This document shows, one piece after another, positions 21,092 through 32,653 of a stretch of 64,000 nucleotides of DNA. Both the position numbers and the translations under genes were made by a program. Position 1 is the stretch's first letter. Every line of letters starts with the position of its first letter. Origin of the DNA: Cytospora piceicola (lineage: Eukaryota; Ascomycota; Sordariomycetes; Diaporthales; Cytosporaceae); contig JALQBC010000003.1 in assembly GCA_023375675.1 (NCBI GenBank), positions 1,674,001 to 1,738,000 of the forward strand, written 5' to 3'. The notes under the pieces were generated by a model. That model saw only the letters and a program-made list of their open reading frames with translations, had not been told where the DNA came from and did not search any database.

Positions 21092-22556
21092 GATGGTGCT
21101 CCTCGCCTGTTCCTGGGGGTTTTTACGACGGTGAAGAGGTAGAAGGGGGCCACACAGTTCGTTCGATTAAGGCGGCCCTTTCAAAAGAAGTGGCAAGCCT
21201 TAAATATATATCTTGGAAAGCGTAGAACTCTGGAAATGATCTAGAAGGGTGGAGGGTATCTAAATTACAGAGAAGAGGATATGCGAGAAAGGGATGCTGG
21301 ACGAGGCTGTTTCAGAGGAGGGTTATCTGCACCTATATATACTTATACCCAATAGTTACGGAGGCTCCGAGAGTAACCCGCACGCATTCGAACATCCATA
21401 ACCGAGCGTGACCTACTAGTAAGACTGTTGGTTTGTCCGACTTAGATTGCTCGGTGCTGTACTTGGTCGTTTTCCAATCGTGCCTTTTCTCGGACCGTCA
21501 CGGCCGAGGAGAGCTAGGTATAGCCTCCTTTTCTCAACGTCTCACCCATAACGACAGTTGCGTGCTTTGGTTGGATCTACTGCTTCTCGGACTATTAACC
21601 ATATGCAGTGTATATCACCTGTAAATCTTACTGCCCCCACTCGAACGCGGGGTTTGACTACAATGTATGGCTCGAGGGTCTGCTTTTTGCCCGTCTTTTC
21701 ATCGACCTTCCAGACCAGTCGCCTTGCTCATCATGGCTTCCAAAGTTTCGGTTGTCCAGTCCGAAAAAGCTTCCGGTCTTGGCAGATCATGGAGAGGGGT
21801 TTATCAGCGACTCACATATATGTAGTCCTCCTGTATTCCCATCCCCGTGAGACTGCGCCCCGGCCCGGCAAGCCGTGAGCATCCGCTTGGCTTCTTCGGG
21901 GTTGCCTAAACTTCGGGATAACGCGAGATGGCACTGTGCCCACAGTAGTGGCCATGCAGGAAGTTGTGTTCCCCTGCCTTTGATCCCGGCAGCCTTCATG
22001 TCCCGTCCCGGATCCGGCCTGCTGTTCCGAGTGTCTATCACGTCCCCAAGTCCTGCCGTCGCCCCGGCGTCTCTTCTGCCGACGGCTTAACTTCGGCCGC
22101 TGTTTGGGAGGAGTCCGCCACATCGCGTTGGATAGTCGTCCCGGGTGCGCGTCAGTGTAATCTCAGAATGTATTTATTGAAAGTCATTGCAATAGCCCTT
22201 TTACCTCTCCAGTGTTACACACCGCTCATTATGCTTTTGCCGCTGCCAAAGTCCTCTGATGACAGTTTCTCGACCACCTAACGCCTAACGATATTCCATA
22301 TACATGGATATTCTGAGTAGAAGTTACCTTTCCACCCCAGATCAAGCGGTAGGATCACCCTGTCGGTCCTTCTTTAACAACGCCACCCGCTCAAGCAAAT
22401 ATCAGCTTCCTTCTTTCGTAATTCATCGTAAGTGATCATGTAACCCTCTGTAGAACTCCTGGAGTATCGATCTTTTGAAATCGGCTTGGAATGATGGGTG
22501 AAGCATGGCTGTGGTCACGGGCCTATAAGGTGTACCGTCTGTCAGGTCTGCCGCAG
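21092..22556. other. Intergenic, 1.5 kb, with putative TATA region of the beta-glucosidase gene
   Basis: Promoter of the minus-strand beta-glucosidase and 3' flank of the next minus-strand gene. AT-rich TATATATTTAA on the minus strand (about 21200-21213) lies roughly 110-120 bp before the start codon and could be a TATA box. No gene supported. Confidence 0.45.
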
Positions 22557-23419
22557 TCATTGCTGGCTGACACCCGCCATTTGGTGATCATCGGTGTCGT
22601 CTCGATCACTCAGCTTCCTCTTCCCGTTGCTACTCGGAGGGCCGCCAGAATCGTCGTCGTCGTCTCCCTCGCCATTGTATTCCACGATCTCCCACTCAAT
22701 CCTCGTCGTGCCATCGGCGCTCTGGCGGGTTCCCTTGGTGCCTTTGAGCCTGCCGCCGAGACTGCTGCCTTCCACAAGGCTGTCAATCCAGGGGATGCTT
22801 AAGGTCTCGCGGCCCACAGGCTGCCGGGCTGCCGGGGTCGCCACAGGGGCTTGGTCTCCCTGGCCCGCCGCCTGGTCATGCTCCCTCCCTCCTCCCGCCG
22901 GCAGCTCGAGCCCCTCGCCCTCGGAGCTCGGAGAGCTTGGGATGAGTCCCATCTCCTCCAGATCGCCGAGGTCCTCCCGGCACAGGCTGCCAATGGTGAC
23001 TTGGATGTAGTCGGCCTCGCTTCGCGGTGTCTCGTGCCAGTACGTCAGTGGCGTCCCGCAGAAACCACAGAAATGTCGGCGGGCATGGCCCTCGAAGGGG
23101 TTCTCATAGAGGCGGCGAATGGTGGAGGCCGTTTCGTCGGGGAAGAACGCGAAGGTTGCAGAGTGGTACCAAGTCAGGGGTACTCTGACATGTGCTACAA
23201 GTGGATTGGCCTGGGCGGTTCCTACAGGGTGTGTTAGTATGGAAGCTAAGGTATAGCAAAGCCATGGGGAATTCAGAAGCTGAACTGGGGCTTACTGTGT
23301 GAGGGATCAGTTCCAAAGAGGACCTGGGCAACATCAGTTGCACCCTCTGGAGCTCGGATGAAGTACTGGTTTCTGTGACAGGCACAGGAGCCTCGAAGAG
23401 GCCTTGAGAGGAGGCTCAT
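22557..23419 (-). CDS. GFA/CENP-V family zinc-binding protein
   Basis: 262 residues from exons 23419-23296 and 23221-22557; the intron has a GTAAGC donor and a TGTAG acceptor and a split Arg codon closes the frame. The family is named after glutathione-dependent formaldehyde-activating enzyme and binds zinc through Cys clusters. Visible ligands are Cys12 and Cys14 (GSCACH) and Cys93 and Cys96 (FCGFCGTPLTYW), plus the family-like PLTWYHSATFAFFPDE. The start MSLLSRPLRGSCACH is the nearest ATG giving a normal N-terminus. After about residue 140 the protein has a low-complexity tail with an acidic run (GEGDDDDDSGG), longer than a minimal GFA domain. Most fungal members have no known substrate, so a formaldehyde role should not be assumed. 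Confidence 0.85.
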
Positions 23420-23690
23420 GTTGTTGGTTTTGGGTGGGTAGGCAATAGAGCTGCTGTGTTGTCTTGCTGACGACCAAGAGTCTTTGGTTGAAGGCCGGAT
23501 TTGAAAGTGAAAACAGACAGAGAGGACCACGGTTTACTGGCAGTCAATTGAAATAAGAAGACTTGTAGGTGAGTAAGTGTATTTAGAAAGGCAAGTGGTC
23601 AATCGTTGGCTGCTTTGTTGCTCATTGAGGGCAGATGCACGTATGATGGAAGTACTGCGTAGGGCTTATTGTGCACTGTAATTGTAGGGT

Positions 23691-23706
23691 ACAGTGTACA
23701 CTGTAG
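23691..23706. repeat. 16-nt perfect palindrome
   Basis: TACAGTGTACACTGTA, fully self-complementary, about 270 bp upstream of the GFA-family start codon. Confidence 0.55.
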
Positions 23707-23898
23707 TGCGGTGTACTCCAGAGGCAAGGTCGAACCCCCACCGGGTTCTATGGCTGGACCCCACAGTGGCAGATCAGGCAACTTGTGCTGTCATTCAGCC
23801 CTAGCTTGACCTGGAGTCTTCGTGATGTTTCTCTGCATTAGCTCGGTACCTGGGGTATCTTCTTCCCAGGTAACTTACGTTGTTACTTACCATAAATA

Positions 23899-23939
23899 CG
23901 TACCTAGGTAGGTAACTAGGTAACTACTTAAGTAGGTAG
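23899..23939. repeat. TACCTAGGTA motif cluster
   Basis: Runs of TACCTAGGTAGGTAACTAGG and related units; noncoding, between divergent genes. Confidence 0.6.
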
Positions 23940-24628
23940 TGCTTGGAAACTTCTAGTACTCTGGACCATCTCACGATGACAACTATGCCACGGTCACCCA
24001 TGGGCTGCCATCAATCATCCACCCGCAGAGTACGGCGTCATTCCCACCGCCGCAACGGATGGTTGCAGGATGTTCTGACGAGAAAGAGACGGATGTATGA
24101 GATATACCAACGTCACTCAGTCACACAGGAATATAGTTGCGAAGAAATTGAGCCAAAAACGAGATACAGCAGTGATTGATATATGTACGTATGTGCACAC
24201 TACACGAGGGACTACCACGCAAGCAAGCGAGGTTCTGACTTGTCATATCTACCAGATCCTCGGGCCTCGGCAACCACGGCAGGTTCGCAGGTCAGCTGAG
24301 TTTCGTGGTAGTGGCAGCTAGGAATTGAATATATCTTGGCTACTGGGTGTGTAGCCTTGTACAGAGTCGCAGTAACTATTCCCATCCGTTGATTCTATTG
24401 GAAACGGATTGAATTGCCTTTCGGCGGTCGGCAGCCAGCCAAATAGTTCGCCGAGGGATAGCGTGCGTGCGTACGTGCATAGCTGAGCTGACGATGGCTT
24501 CACCAACGACGGAGCTGGAAGGGGAATAACCGTCACGTTGGAGCTCGGCTAAGAGGAAACGACTATCAAGGCGAAGTAACTAAGTAACCTTGGAAGGTAT
24601 TCGGTTGGGGTAATTGCAGCGGAGGACA

Positions 24629-24663
24629 TACCTACCTACCTACCTAGGTACCTAGGTAGGTAC
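24629..24663. repeat. TACCTAGGTA motif cluster with 26-nt perfect palindrome
   Basis: Positions 24637-24662 are perfectly self-complementary around GGTACC, with ACCTAGGTAGGT as the right half. One of the strongest members of the dispersed motif family. Confidence 0.65.
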
Positions 24664-24987
24664 ATGATGTACTTGCATTGATACCAAACCGAAGGGGTCA
24701 AGAGCTGCTCCCCCGCTCTTCGAAACCTCCAACTTCTCCGCCTTGATCTGCACCCCAACTCAACTCTGGGGTGACTTGGCCAGAGGACCCATTTGTTGAG
24801 GCCGCTGCGTATGTTCACAACTGCTCCCCGGCCTACGGGATCTAACCTGGTTGTCCATTCTACTTCTACTGTACTCATCTAGATACGGCGAGGCAACTTG
24901 GTCGCGAACCTCACCCTGCTTATATGCTGTATTCTAGATACATCCGCCCTGCCTGAGGAGTATATTGAAAATTAAAACACGATCAAC

Positions 24988-26899
24988 ATGTCCGGCCCTC
25001 CATCTCGTCTCCGGAGTATTCTGGGCCACATCTTGCCATCAACCCTGCCCCCATCTCGACCCTCAACCCAGCCGTCATCGTCATCCTCCTCTCCCTCCAT
25101 TGGCACCGGAGAAACGCACCAGCACACTCATAACACCCACACACTCTCGCCGACCATATTCCTTCCCCGGGCTGCCTCAATAGAGCCCCACGCCGAGGCC
25201 ATAGTCCACATCACCGTCAACGGCACAACTCTCCGCCGTACCTATCAGGAGTTTGCCGACCGGGCACGGGGGCTGGCCTACTACATCAAGACGCACGGCT
25301 TCAAGCGGGTCGGGGTGCTGATGCCAAACACGCCTGCATTCCTGGAGTCTGTCTACGGGATTGTTGCGGGCGGTGCGGCCATCGTGCCTGTGAATTACAG
25401 ACTGAAGGAGGATGACGTGCGCTACATCTTTGAGTTTTCCGACGTCGAGATTGTGCTTGTGGATTGGGAACTCGAGGAATTGTTGACGACTTTCAGGAAG
25501 TCGAGGCCTGACGTGAAGGTGATAGTCGACACGGATACCGATGCTACCGAGGGCGAGTTGTGTGGTCCCTTCGACGAGATCGTCCTCGAAGGCTTGACGT
25601 ATGACCGGCAGAATGGCAGCAAAGGATGGGAAGGGCTCCATGTCCAAGCCGAAAATGAGGACGACATGCTCGCCATCCCTTTTACATCAGGGACGACTTC
25701 GAAGCCCAAAGGAGTCGTCTACACCCACCGCGGTTCATATCTGGCAACTCTGGGCAATGTGATAGAAACGGGGCTAAACGTCCAAGACGGGCGGTGCAAA
25801 TACCTCTGGACCCTACCCATGCAAGTCTTTTACCTTCTCTGCGTCTGACCATATAAGCTTACCTCATCTGATAGGTTCCATGCCATAGGATGGACCTTCC
25901 CGTGGGCCACCGTTGCTGTCAGAGGGACAAACGTCTGCCTGCGAAAGATCGACTACCCTCTTGTGTGGCGTCTCCTCAAAGAGGAACACATTACACACTT
26001 CAACGCGGCGCCCACAGTGAACACTCTACTCTGCGCTGATCCTAACGCCGAGCGCCTCGAGCAGCCCTGTCATGTGACAGTGGCAGCATCACCACCCACC
26101 CCCCATCTATTCGAGCAGATGACCGCCCTCAACTTGCGTCCAGTGCACGTGTACGGCATGACTGAAACATACGGGCCCATCACTAAGGGCTACATCATGC
26201 CCGAGTGGGAGGCTCTGGAGCCGAGCGAGAAGTACACCCTGATGGCTCGGCAGGGCCACGGGTTCGTGACGAGCCTCCCTGTCAGGGTGATCAAGGTGGA
26301 CCAGCCAGAAGGGGTCCTGGTGGACGTGGCCAAGGATGGCATCGAGATTGGAGAAATTGTCTTATTCGGGAATCTCTGCGCCAAAGGGTATTATAAAGAC
26401 CCGGAGGCAACAAATAAGTTGTTTGCGGGGGGCGCATTGCACTCGGGTGACTTGGCGGTCTGGCACCCCGACGGTGCCGTGCAGATCTTGGACCGGGCGA
26501 AGGACATAATCATTTCCGGTAAGACATTCGTTGTATCCCGATGGTGTGTCACTTCGTGTTTGGGGGGACTCACTACTGACTTTGTTAGGCGGTGAAAACA
26601 TCTCCTCGGTAGCCCTCGAGAGCATGTTGGTGGAGCACCCGAACATCCTCGAGGCTGGCGTGGTGGCGGTTGCAGATTCTCATTGGGGAGAGAGGCCAAA
26701 GGCCTACGTGACGGTCAAAGAGGGAAAAAAGGTCGAAGGGAAGGATGTCGTGGACTGGGCGAGACACCAGAGCCAGATCTCCAAATTCATGGTCCCAAGG
26801 GAGGTCGAGATCATCCCAGAGCTTCCCAAGACCTCAACGGGCAAGATCAAGAAGAACATACTCAGGGAATGGGCGAAACACGGCCAGCACAAGCCATAG
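24988..26899 (+). CDS. AMP-binding acyl-CoA synthetase-like enzyme
   Basis: ANL-superfamily adenylating enzyme of 595 residues. Exons: 24988-25820, 25875-26518, 26589-26899. The first intron (25821-25874) uses a GC-AG pair with donor GCAAGT, and the joined ATG codon continues into FHAIGWTFPW. The second is GTAAGA...TTAG. Motifs seen: P-loop-like PFTSGTTSKPKG (about 231-242), YGMTET (371-376), HSGDLAVWHPDG, and the C-terminal lysine region LPKTSTGKIKK. The pattern is closest to medium or short-chain acyl-CoA ligases (plant AAE type); the real substrate cannot be told. The first 50 residues are Ser/Pro/His-rich, and RLRSILGHILPS could act as a mitochondrial presequence. The C-terminus (GQHKP) lacks a peroxisomal SKL-type signal. 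Confidence 0.9.
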
Positions 26900-27834
26900 A
26901 GGCCAGCACAAGCCATAGAATAGAGTTCTTCAAACGAAGAACATTGGATATCAGTAAGGGCGTCCTCAAGGACGCAGCCGAGCCGACGAGCATGTAGGAT
27001 GGACGGCCTGGCTGCCCAGAACGGTGCCACCCTGTATATCCTTTCCTGGCACTGTTCGGTCAAATAGCTTCAACTTCCTCGCACCCACGGCTGACCCAGC
27101 CGACGGAACGTTCCGTCTAAGAGATTCTGGAGGCCTTGGAAGGCTGTCGTGGAACATGGGCTTCGACTTGAGGATTGCCAGTAGGGGGACGGGGATCCGG
27201 GCCGACCAACCGGAGTCGCCGGCTGATGGGTAGACGGGAGGAAACTCCTGTGATGACTTGATAGAGGCAGCTCAAGGCATACTAGAACAATTTGCTTCGC
27301 GACTCATCCTGCTATTTCAGGCAGAAGAAACACCACGTTGCAAACAATAGTCTTCTGCTCCTATACGTATGATCTGTGATTGCATATTGAATCTCTGCAT
27401 TCGGAACGGGCCGCAGTGGGGACACATTCCAAGGCACCTAGAGTGAGTAAACCAGGGGTTTTTTGCAGCAACGGGAAGCAACATTCATGTAAATGAGAAG
27501 GTGCAAGGGCCATTGGATAACAATGACGATGGGACCAACCCTGATCATGATGCGAGTAACAAGGTAGAGGGCAACGAAATAACGAATCGTAAGCGTTCGA
27601 AGGAAGAACCCATGAACTGATGAGTACGTTAAGCAGCAGAAGATACAGTAGAGTACAAGTCCGTCACCTCTCCAAATGCTCATGCAAATGCGGTCTATAC
27701 CTTCCTCGACAAGGAGAATGCTAACGCCATATCCCAATGCTAACGACAAAAATGGAAACGCTGCGTGATCTGCCTCCACGGAAATTGCACCAGAATCTCG
27801 TGTACAACTCGGTGGTCTCTTCGAATGTAATGTC
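26900..27834. other. Convergent intergenic, 0.9 kb
   Basis: 3' flanks of the synthetase and CLC genes. Just after the synthetase stop, an 18-nt piece including AGGCCAGCACAAGCCATAGA is a near-duplicate of the end of the gene. No gene supported. Confidence 0.55.
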
Positions 27835-30813
27835 CTACATATGACCTTGCTTCTCTTCTATCTGCCTCATGTATTTGGCAAATGTCTTCTTATGTGTCTA
27901 GAATTTGTTGTCAGTGTCGTCGATATGGCAACTTGTAGTTGGACGAGGGTACGATACTTACCATGCCGGCGTATTTACCATCTCTAAGGACACAGATGTA
28001 CCTTAGTCCCAATTTCACGAAACACTCATAGATGAGGTCCATGGGTGAGTGGATATCCAAAGCCACAGGCGCCTACCGCCACTGTCAGTAATGCTTCACA
28101 AGGACTCAAGCGGTAGAAGCACTTACCGGATCGATATATCTAGTGAAATCAGTGGGGTCGGGACTGCCATCGTCCGAGTCATCAATGGAAGGCACTTGCG
28201 CCATAAGGCACAAATCAGAGTCCTCATCGGTGAGCTGATCTAGTGCATATTCCAGATCCGGTGCTGGAATGAGCCCCACGAGGATCCCGTCTCTAAGAAT
28301 AGGAAGCCCACCGTCAAGCTCGCCAGCCGCATGAAGGCGCTCGAGTTTCCTGCGCAGCCCTCCAGCCGGCACGAGCGGGGAGTTGGTGATGTCAATGACC
28401 CTTTCACGGCGCACCCTAGGCACGATATCGGCAAGATCGGCCGTGAAGATGGGCTTGTGCTTGTTGTTGAGGAAGGGATACGAGTTCAATTCCGTCAAGA
28501 GATCCTATATAAAGTTAGTCAAGGCTCTCAATACCACCCTAAGCGTCGACTTACGTATATACTCAGTGGCTCGATGAAGTCTGATGTCCACTTCGCCACA
28601 AGAATGGCTAACGAGAAGGGCAGCACATAGTCGAGACTGCCTGTCAGCTCAAAGAGGATGACGGCCAATGTAACTGAGAGTCGAGTCACGCCACACATGG
28701 TGGAGCCGGCTGCAATCAAGGCGTAGACACCCGGTTGAATGCAAGTCGTATCTCCTATCCGCGAGCATCTGTCCCAGACGGAGAATGTGTCGAATCTCAT
28801 CACCAGGTATTGGACAACATGCCCAATCAGACGGCCCATCAAACCGCCTACAACCATGGACGGAACGTAGATACCCGCTGGGACTTTCTGTATGTTGATA
28901 CAATTAGCCTTCCGTCTGATGCTGATGCAATATGCCCGACAGAAACAAAGCTGGGAATGTGGTTGGGTCATGATCAACTTACAATGCCAAAAGTGATGAC
29001 AGTCAAGAAACCCTTGATAAGGAAAGCCACCAAGAGGTTCATGAGAACGGGAGGAATTTCTCCCATCGCACCCGGACAGAGACCGACCTCATCTAAGGTG
29101 TTGTCTGATGGGTCACAAGGTGCAGCGAGGTTATAGAGCAGTTTTGCAACCGGCAACTTCGTCAATAAGTTCCAGTATCCCATCATTCCACTGATAAGAG
29201 CCACTAACGCCACCTCCACGATGGGGAATCTCTTGATGGCGGGAATCTTGCGGAATGACTTGGCCCAGTACCTTGAAGCCTTGATGAACAGGGCGCCGAG
29301 TGAGCCACCCAATACTCCCACGATGACGAAGCTGACCAGCTCGAAGTATTCCCAGTCGACTGAGTAGTGAACTTGAAACATAACAATCTTGTGGGTGCCA
29401 TAAGGATTGAGGAATTTGAGAGTCAAGGCGGCAATGATACAGCAGAAGAAGGTCCTGAAGAGCGTCTTCGAAGGGAAGAAGTACGCCACTTCCTCAAGGC
29501 CGAACAGGACGCCTCCCAAAGGTGCTCCGAAAGCGACGGCAACACCAGCAGCAGCGGCGGCCGACAAGACCTCACGTCTTTTTCCGTCGTTGCGATCGTA
29601 CTTTTCAAACAGACGACAGGCGATATTGCCCACGCAGGTAGCGATATGCACATAGGGACCCTCCTTGCCCAGACTCATACCGGATGCCACGCTGAGCACA
29701 AGGCCGACTGATTTTATTACAAGGGTCTTGAAGCCCAGGAAGCCGTGCAGCACAAAGCCACTGAGGATAACGCGCACTTCGGCTACTCCACTGCCGGCTG
29801 CCGAATAGTATATCATAGGTGGCGAGGAGGGGGCGGCAGGAAGACTGTCGATGCGCTGCTGTGGGCTGACATCGCCGCTTTCATGCTCTGGTTCATTATC
29901 TGGTATGGCAGCGGGCTGGGCTGCCAGATTCTCGTCCAGCGTGGACAGTCTGTATGCAGATGGTACTACAGTCTTGGTGAGGAGCGTGAGGAGGCAGGCG
30001 GCGATGGCGAACACGTTGACCCAGAAGATGTATATGGCCCACTCTCTCCACTTCGCGTCAAATGGTAGGTCGTTGGCGACCTCGGACCACGACACCCAGT
30101 CGGTACAGTCGCCCAGGGGGCAGCATCGCTTCTCGCTCAGGTACCATTTGTTCGAGCAATAGCCGTATTTCCAATCAAACAGGGTTTGCTCGGATACGTT
30201 GATAACATACGCTATGACGGCAACAATGAAGCCGACCAAGGCCGAAAGGATCCAACCTTGAGCGGCATCGAAAATAAGGTATACACGGCCCCAAAAGTCC
30301 TTTCGGCTCCGGAGAGCTTTCGCGCGGTGGGCATCGGCGATACTGTCGTGGACCCAGTCGGTAGAAGTAAACTGGTCGTACCAGACACGGTCGTCTTGCA
30401 ACAGTGAATGCCTGGAATCGGCCAAGGAGTCTTCGTGGTAGGATATTGCCTGGATTAATTTCGTGCTCCATGAACCTTTCCGGTTGTGGTTCCTTGTTGG
30501 TAGGTCGCTGCCTGTTCACGGTAGGACGATATGGTCAGCCGTGATTGCCAGACCACAAGAAGAGCAGGACAGGTTGCGAACCTAGATGGCTGTCTCCTCG
30601 TGACAGCTGGCCACGTGGAGGAACCGCTTCATCCGAGATCTTTATGCGTGCCCTCGTGGCCGCCAGCAGTGATGTTCTCTCGCTTGGTTCCTCGGTCATG
30701 GAATTCCTCCTGCTTTGCATTCGTGAGGATGGGCGCGAACGTCGTCGATGACCAACAGGCGAGTGGGGCGCCGTCAAATGACGTCTATCATCGCGGCCCC
30801 GATCGTCTTCCAT
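27835..30813 (-). CDS. CLC-family chloride/proton antiporter (CLC-3/Gef1 type)
   Basis: 881 residues in six exons: 30813-30582, 30511-28983, 28887-28555, 28504-28127, 28072-27962, 27897-27835. All junctions are in phase; most donors are GTAAGT, and the first is an unusual GTTCGC. Selectivity-filter motifs are present: GSGVAEVRVILSGF (about 317-330), GKEGPYVH with the gating Glu at about 361, and AGIYVPSM. The gating Glu favours a Cl-/H+ exchanger of endosomes, vacuole or Golgi rather than a channel. GSGVAE replaces the more common GSGIPE. Two C-terminal CBS domains follow (PIFTADLADIVPRV region and the VALDIHSPMDLIYECFVKLG region). The N-terminus MEDDRGRDDRRH is charged and cytosolic. The gene is divergent from the NRDE-2 gene. 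Confidence 0.93.
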
Positions 30814-31750
30814 CTTGAGCTTAACCTTGGTGTATTGATGTGTTGATAGGGTGGGCAGCTTAGTGACTTTGTCCGTGTAAGCCGAGGTGAGAATGTACCG
30901 CTTCAGTTGTCGAACATGACTGTATGGCGCCCTCCCTTGTCTCACCGACTCAAATCGGTGTTCATTGCTCTGGAATTTCTCTCAAGGAATGTTGGAAGGT
31001 ATGCGTACGATGGCAATGAAGCAGATAGGAGAGGAAAGTGAAATGGGGGGAGAGGGAAGAGGATACAGCAAGGCGTCAACTGATCCAGTCTTCGAGTTGG
31101 AGCTTGGAGCTGGAGGACGGTTTGGGCCCACTGTTGGCCGGGGCGGGCTGGCGGGCTGGCGGGACGACAGCACTTGCGACGGCTAAAGGCTCGCGTACCG
31201 CGGCGTTGGCTCTTTTTTCGTTGTTGTCTAACTACACAGTAGCTCTACCTAAGTACCTAGGTACTTGAGTAGCCAGTCAGTGACAACGACTCGTTAAATG
31301 GGCCTTGCTACTATGTATGCTATGTTCTCATACTCTGAGAAAGTGTGGCCCCCAAGCGAAGTACCTACCTTTACACACGAGACTTGAGAACTGCAAGAGT
31401 TCGTTTCAAGGAGGAACAAGGAGGAGCGTGAGTTTGAAACTTTGTGTTACTGGAGTCGAGCTGTCGACTCCCTTGCTATTTAAAATACAACTGGTTGCTA
31501 CCTAAGCCCAGATTACTGTTATCCATGGATCTCTCAAAGGTCGACAATGAGGCTTAAATCAACCTAATTGCGCAATTCTTGCCGTGTCAGGTGACAAATA
31601 CCACTACACTACCATGCACACTTAACTCCCACGACGATTGTAGCACATAAAACGCAGTGGTGTATTTCCCCTATGTACCCAGATAGACGGTAGGAACCAT
31701 GGAAGATCTTGATGCAGGCAGGCGGTCGGTACTGCGTTGTACATAAACTA

Positions 31751-31786
31751 AGGTACCAGGAGTACCTAAGTACTTAGGTACTTGGG
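31751..31786. repeat. TACCTAGGTA-type motif cluster
   Basis: AGGTACCAGGAGTACCTAAG followed by TACTTAGGTACTT; self-complementary variants with TAAGTA or CTTAAG cores. Confidence 0.5.
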
Positions 31787-32082
31787 GGTATTAGCCCAAC
31801 AGCTAAGCCTAGGCAGCCTGTCACCATGCTGGATGAGGTCATGAGTGGCCCTGATGGGACCCCTAAAAATGTCACCATCCAGCCAGCCCATCCAGCCCCA
31901 TCCAAACATTCCCCAGATCGGAGGATCAGCCGAGTTGACCGCTGGAAAGGCCACCTGAGCTCCTGCACCTGGTTATAAAAATAAAACGATCCTTTTGCAA
32001 AGTATGTGTGTGAAGGGGGGGGGGGGGAGGAAATACTTTGATAAGCACGTACCCGAGTCGAGAAACGCCGAGGATAAGATTA

Positions 32083-32160
32083 TAGGTACGTACTTATTAG
32101 TAGATAGTACCTAGTGGTGGTGTGATACTGCCCAGGTGTATACCTACTAGGTAGGTAGTG
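32083..32160. repeat. TACCTAGGTA-type motif cluster
   Basis: Scattered TAGGTACGTACTTA, TACCTAGT and TACCTACTAGGTAGGTA units upstream of the NRDE-2 gene. Confidence 0.5.
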
Positions 32161-32653
32161 TACGGGAATAAGCTCTTCAGGTCATCAGTGCCCAGCACAT
32201 GCCCACCTGCAAGTGACAGGTCAACGACCAGGGTTTGGGTTGTGCACGATGCCGGAGGGGGGCCGCTAACCCTGATGTTCAACCCCGAAACAATTCCATC
32301 TGCAAGTGGGCGGATCGGGAAGGAACCGAGTCGAAGCATCTCAGAAGCTTCCAAACAATCCATTTCTCACGCTGATGCTGCCAGCTGCCAACACCAACAC
32401 TTCCACTAGTGCTAGATACATATCTGCAGTGTAACCTCAGTGGTTTGATTTTGATAATCAACCGTTCTACATTTCGCACTAATCAGGGACTACCGTACCG
32501 TTCCACGATCCCCTCTGTTGCAAAAACATCGATCCACCTGCAGTATCTCCAACAACTCACCCACACCCAACAAGCTTTCAATGGCAGTGCATTACGTGGA
32601 TCAGTCTATAGCCGTGTGACGAACCCTACGGTCGTACCAGCGGCCGCCCTACC

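Larger units (their letters stand above)
23420..24987. other. Divergent intergenic, 1.6 kb, palindrome-rich
   Basis: Upstream of both the GFA-family gene and the acyl-CoA synthetase-like gene. It holds a 16-nt perfect palindrome at 23691-23706 and two strong TACCTAGGTA clusters (23899-23939 and 24629-24663). No gene supported. Confidence 0.55.
30814..32653. other. Divergent intergenic, 1.8 kb
   Basis: Shared upstream region of the CLC and NRDE-2 genes. Holds TACCTAGGTA-type motifs at about 31247-31266, 31751-31786 and 32083-32160 and a G13 run at 32015-32027. No gene supported. Confidence 0.55.
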
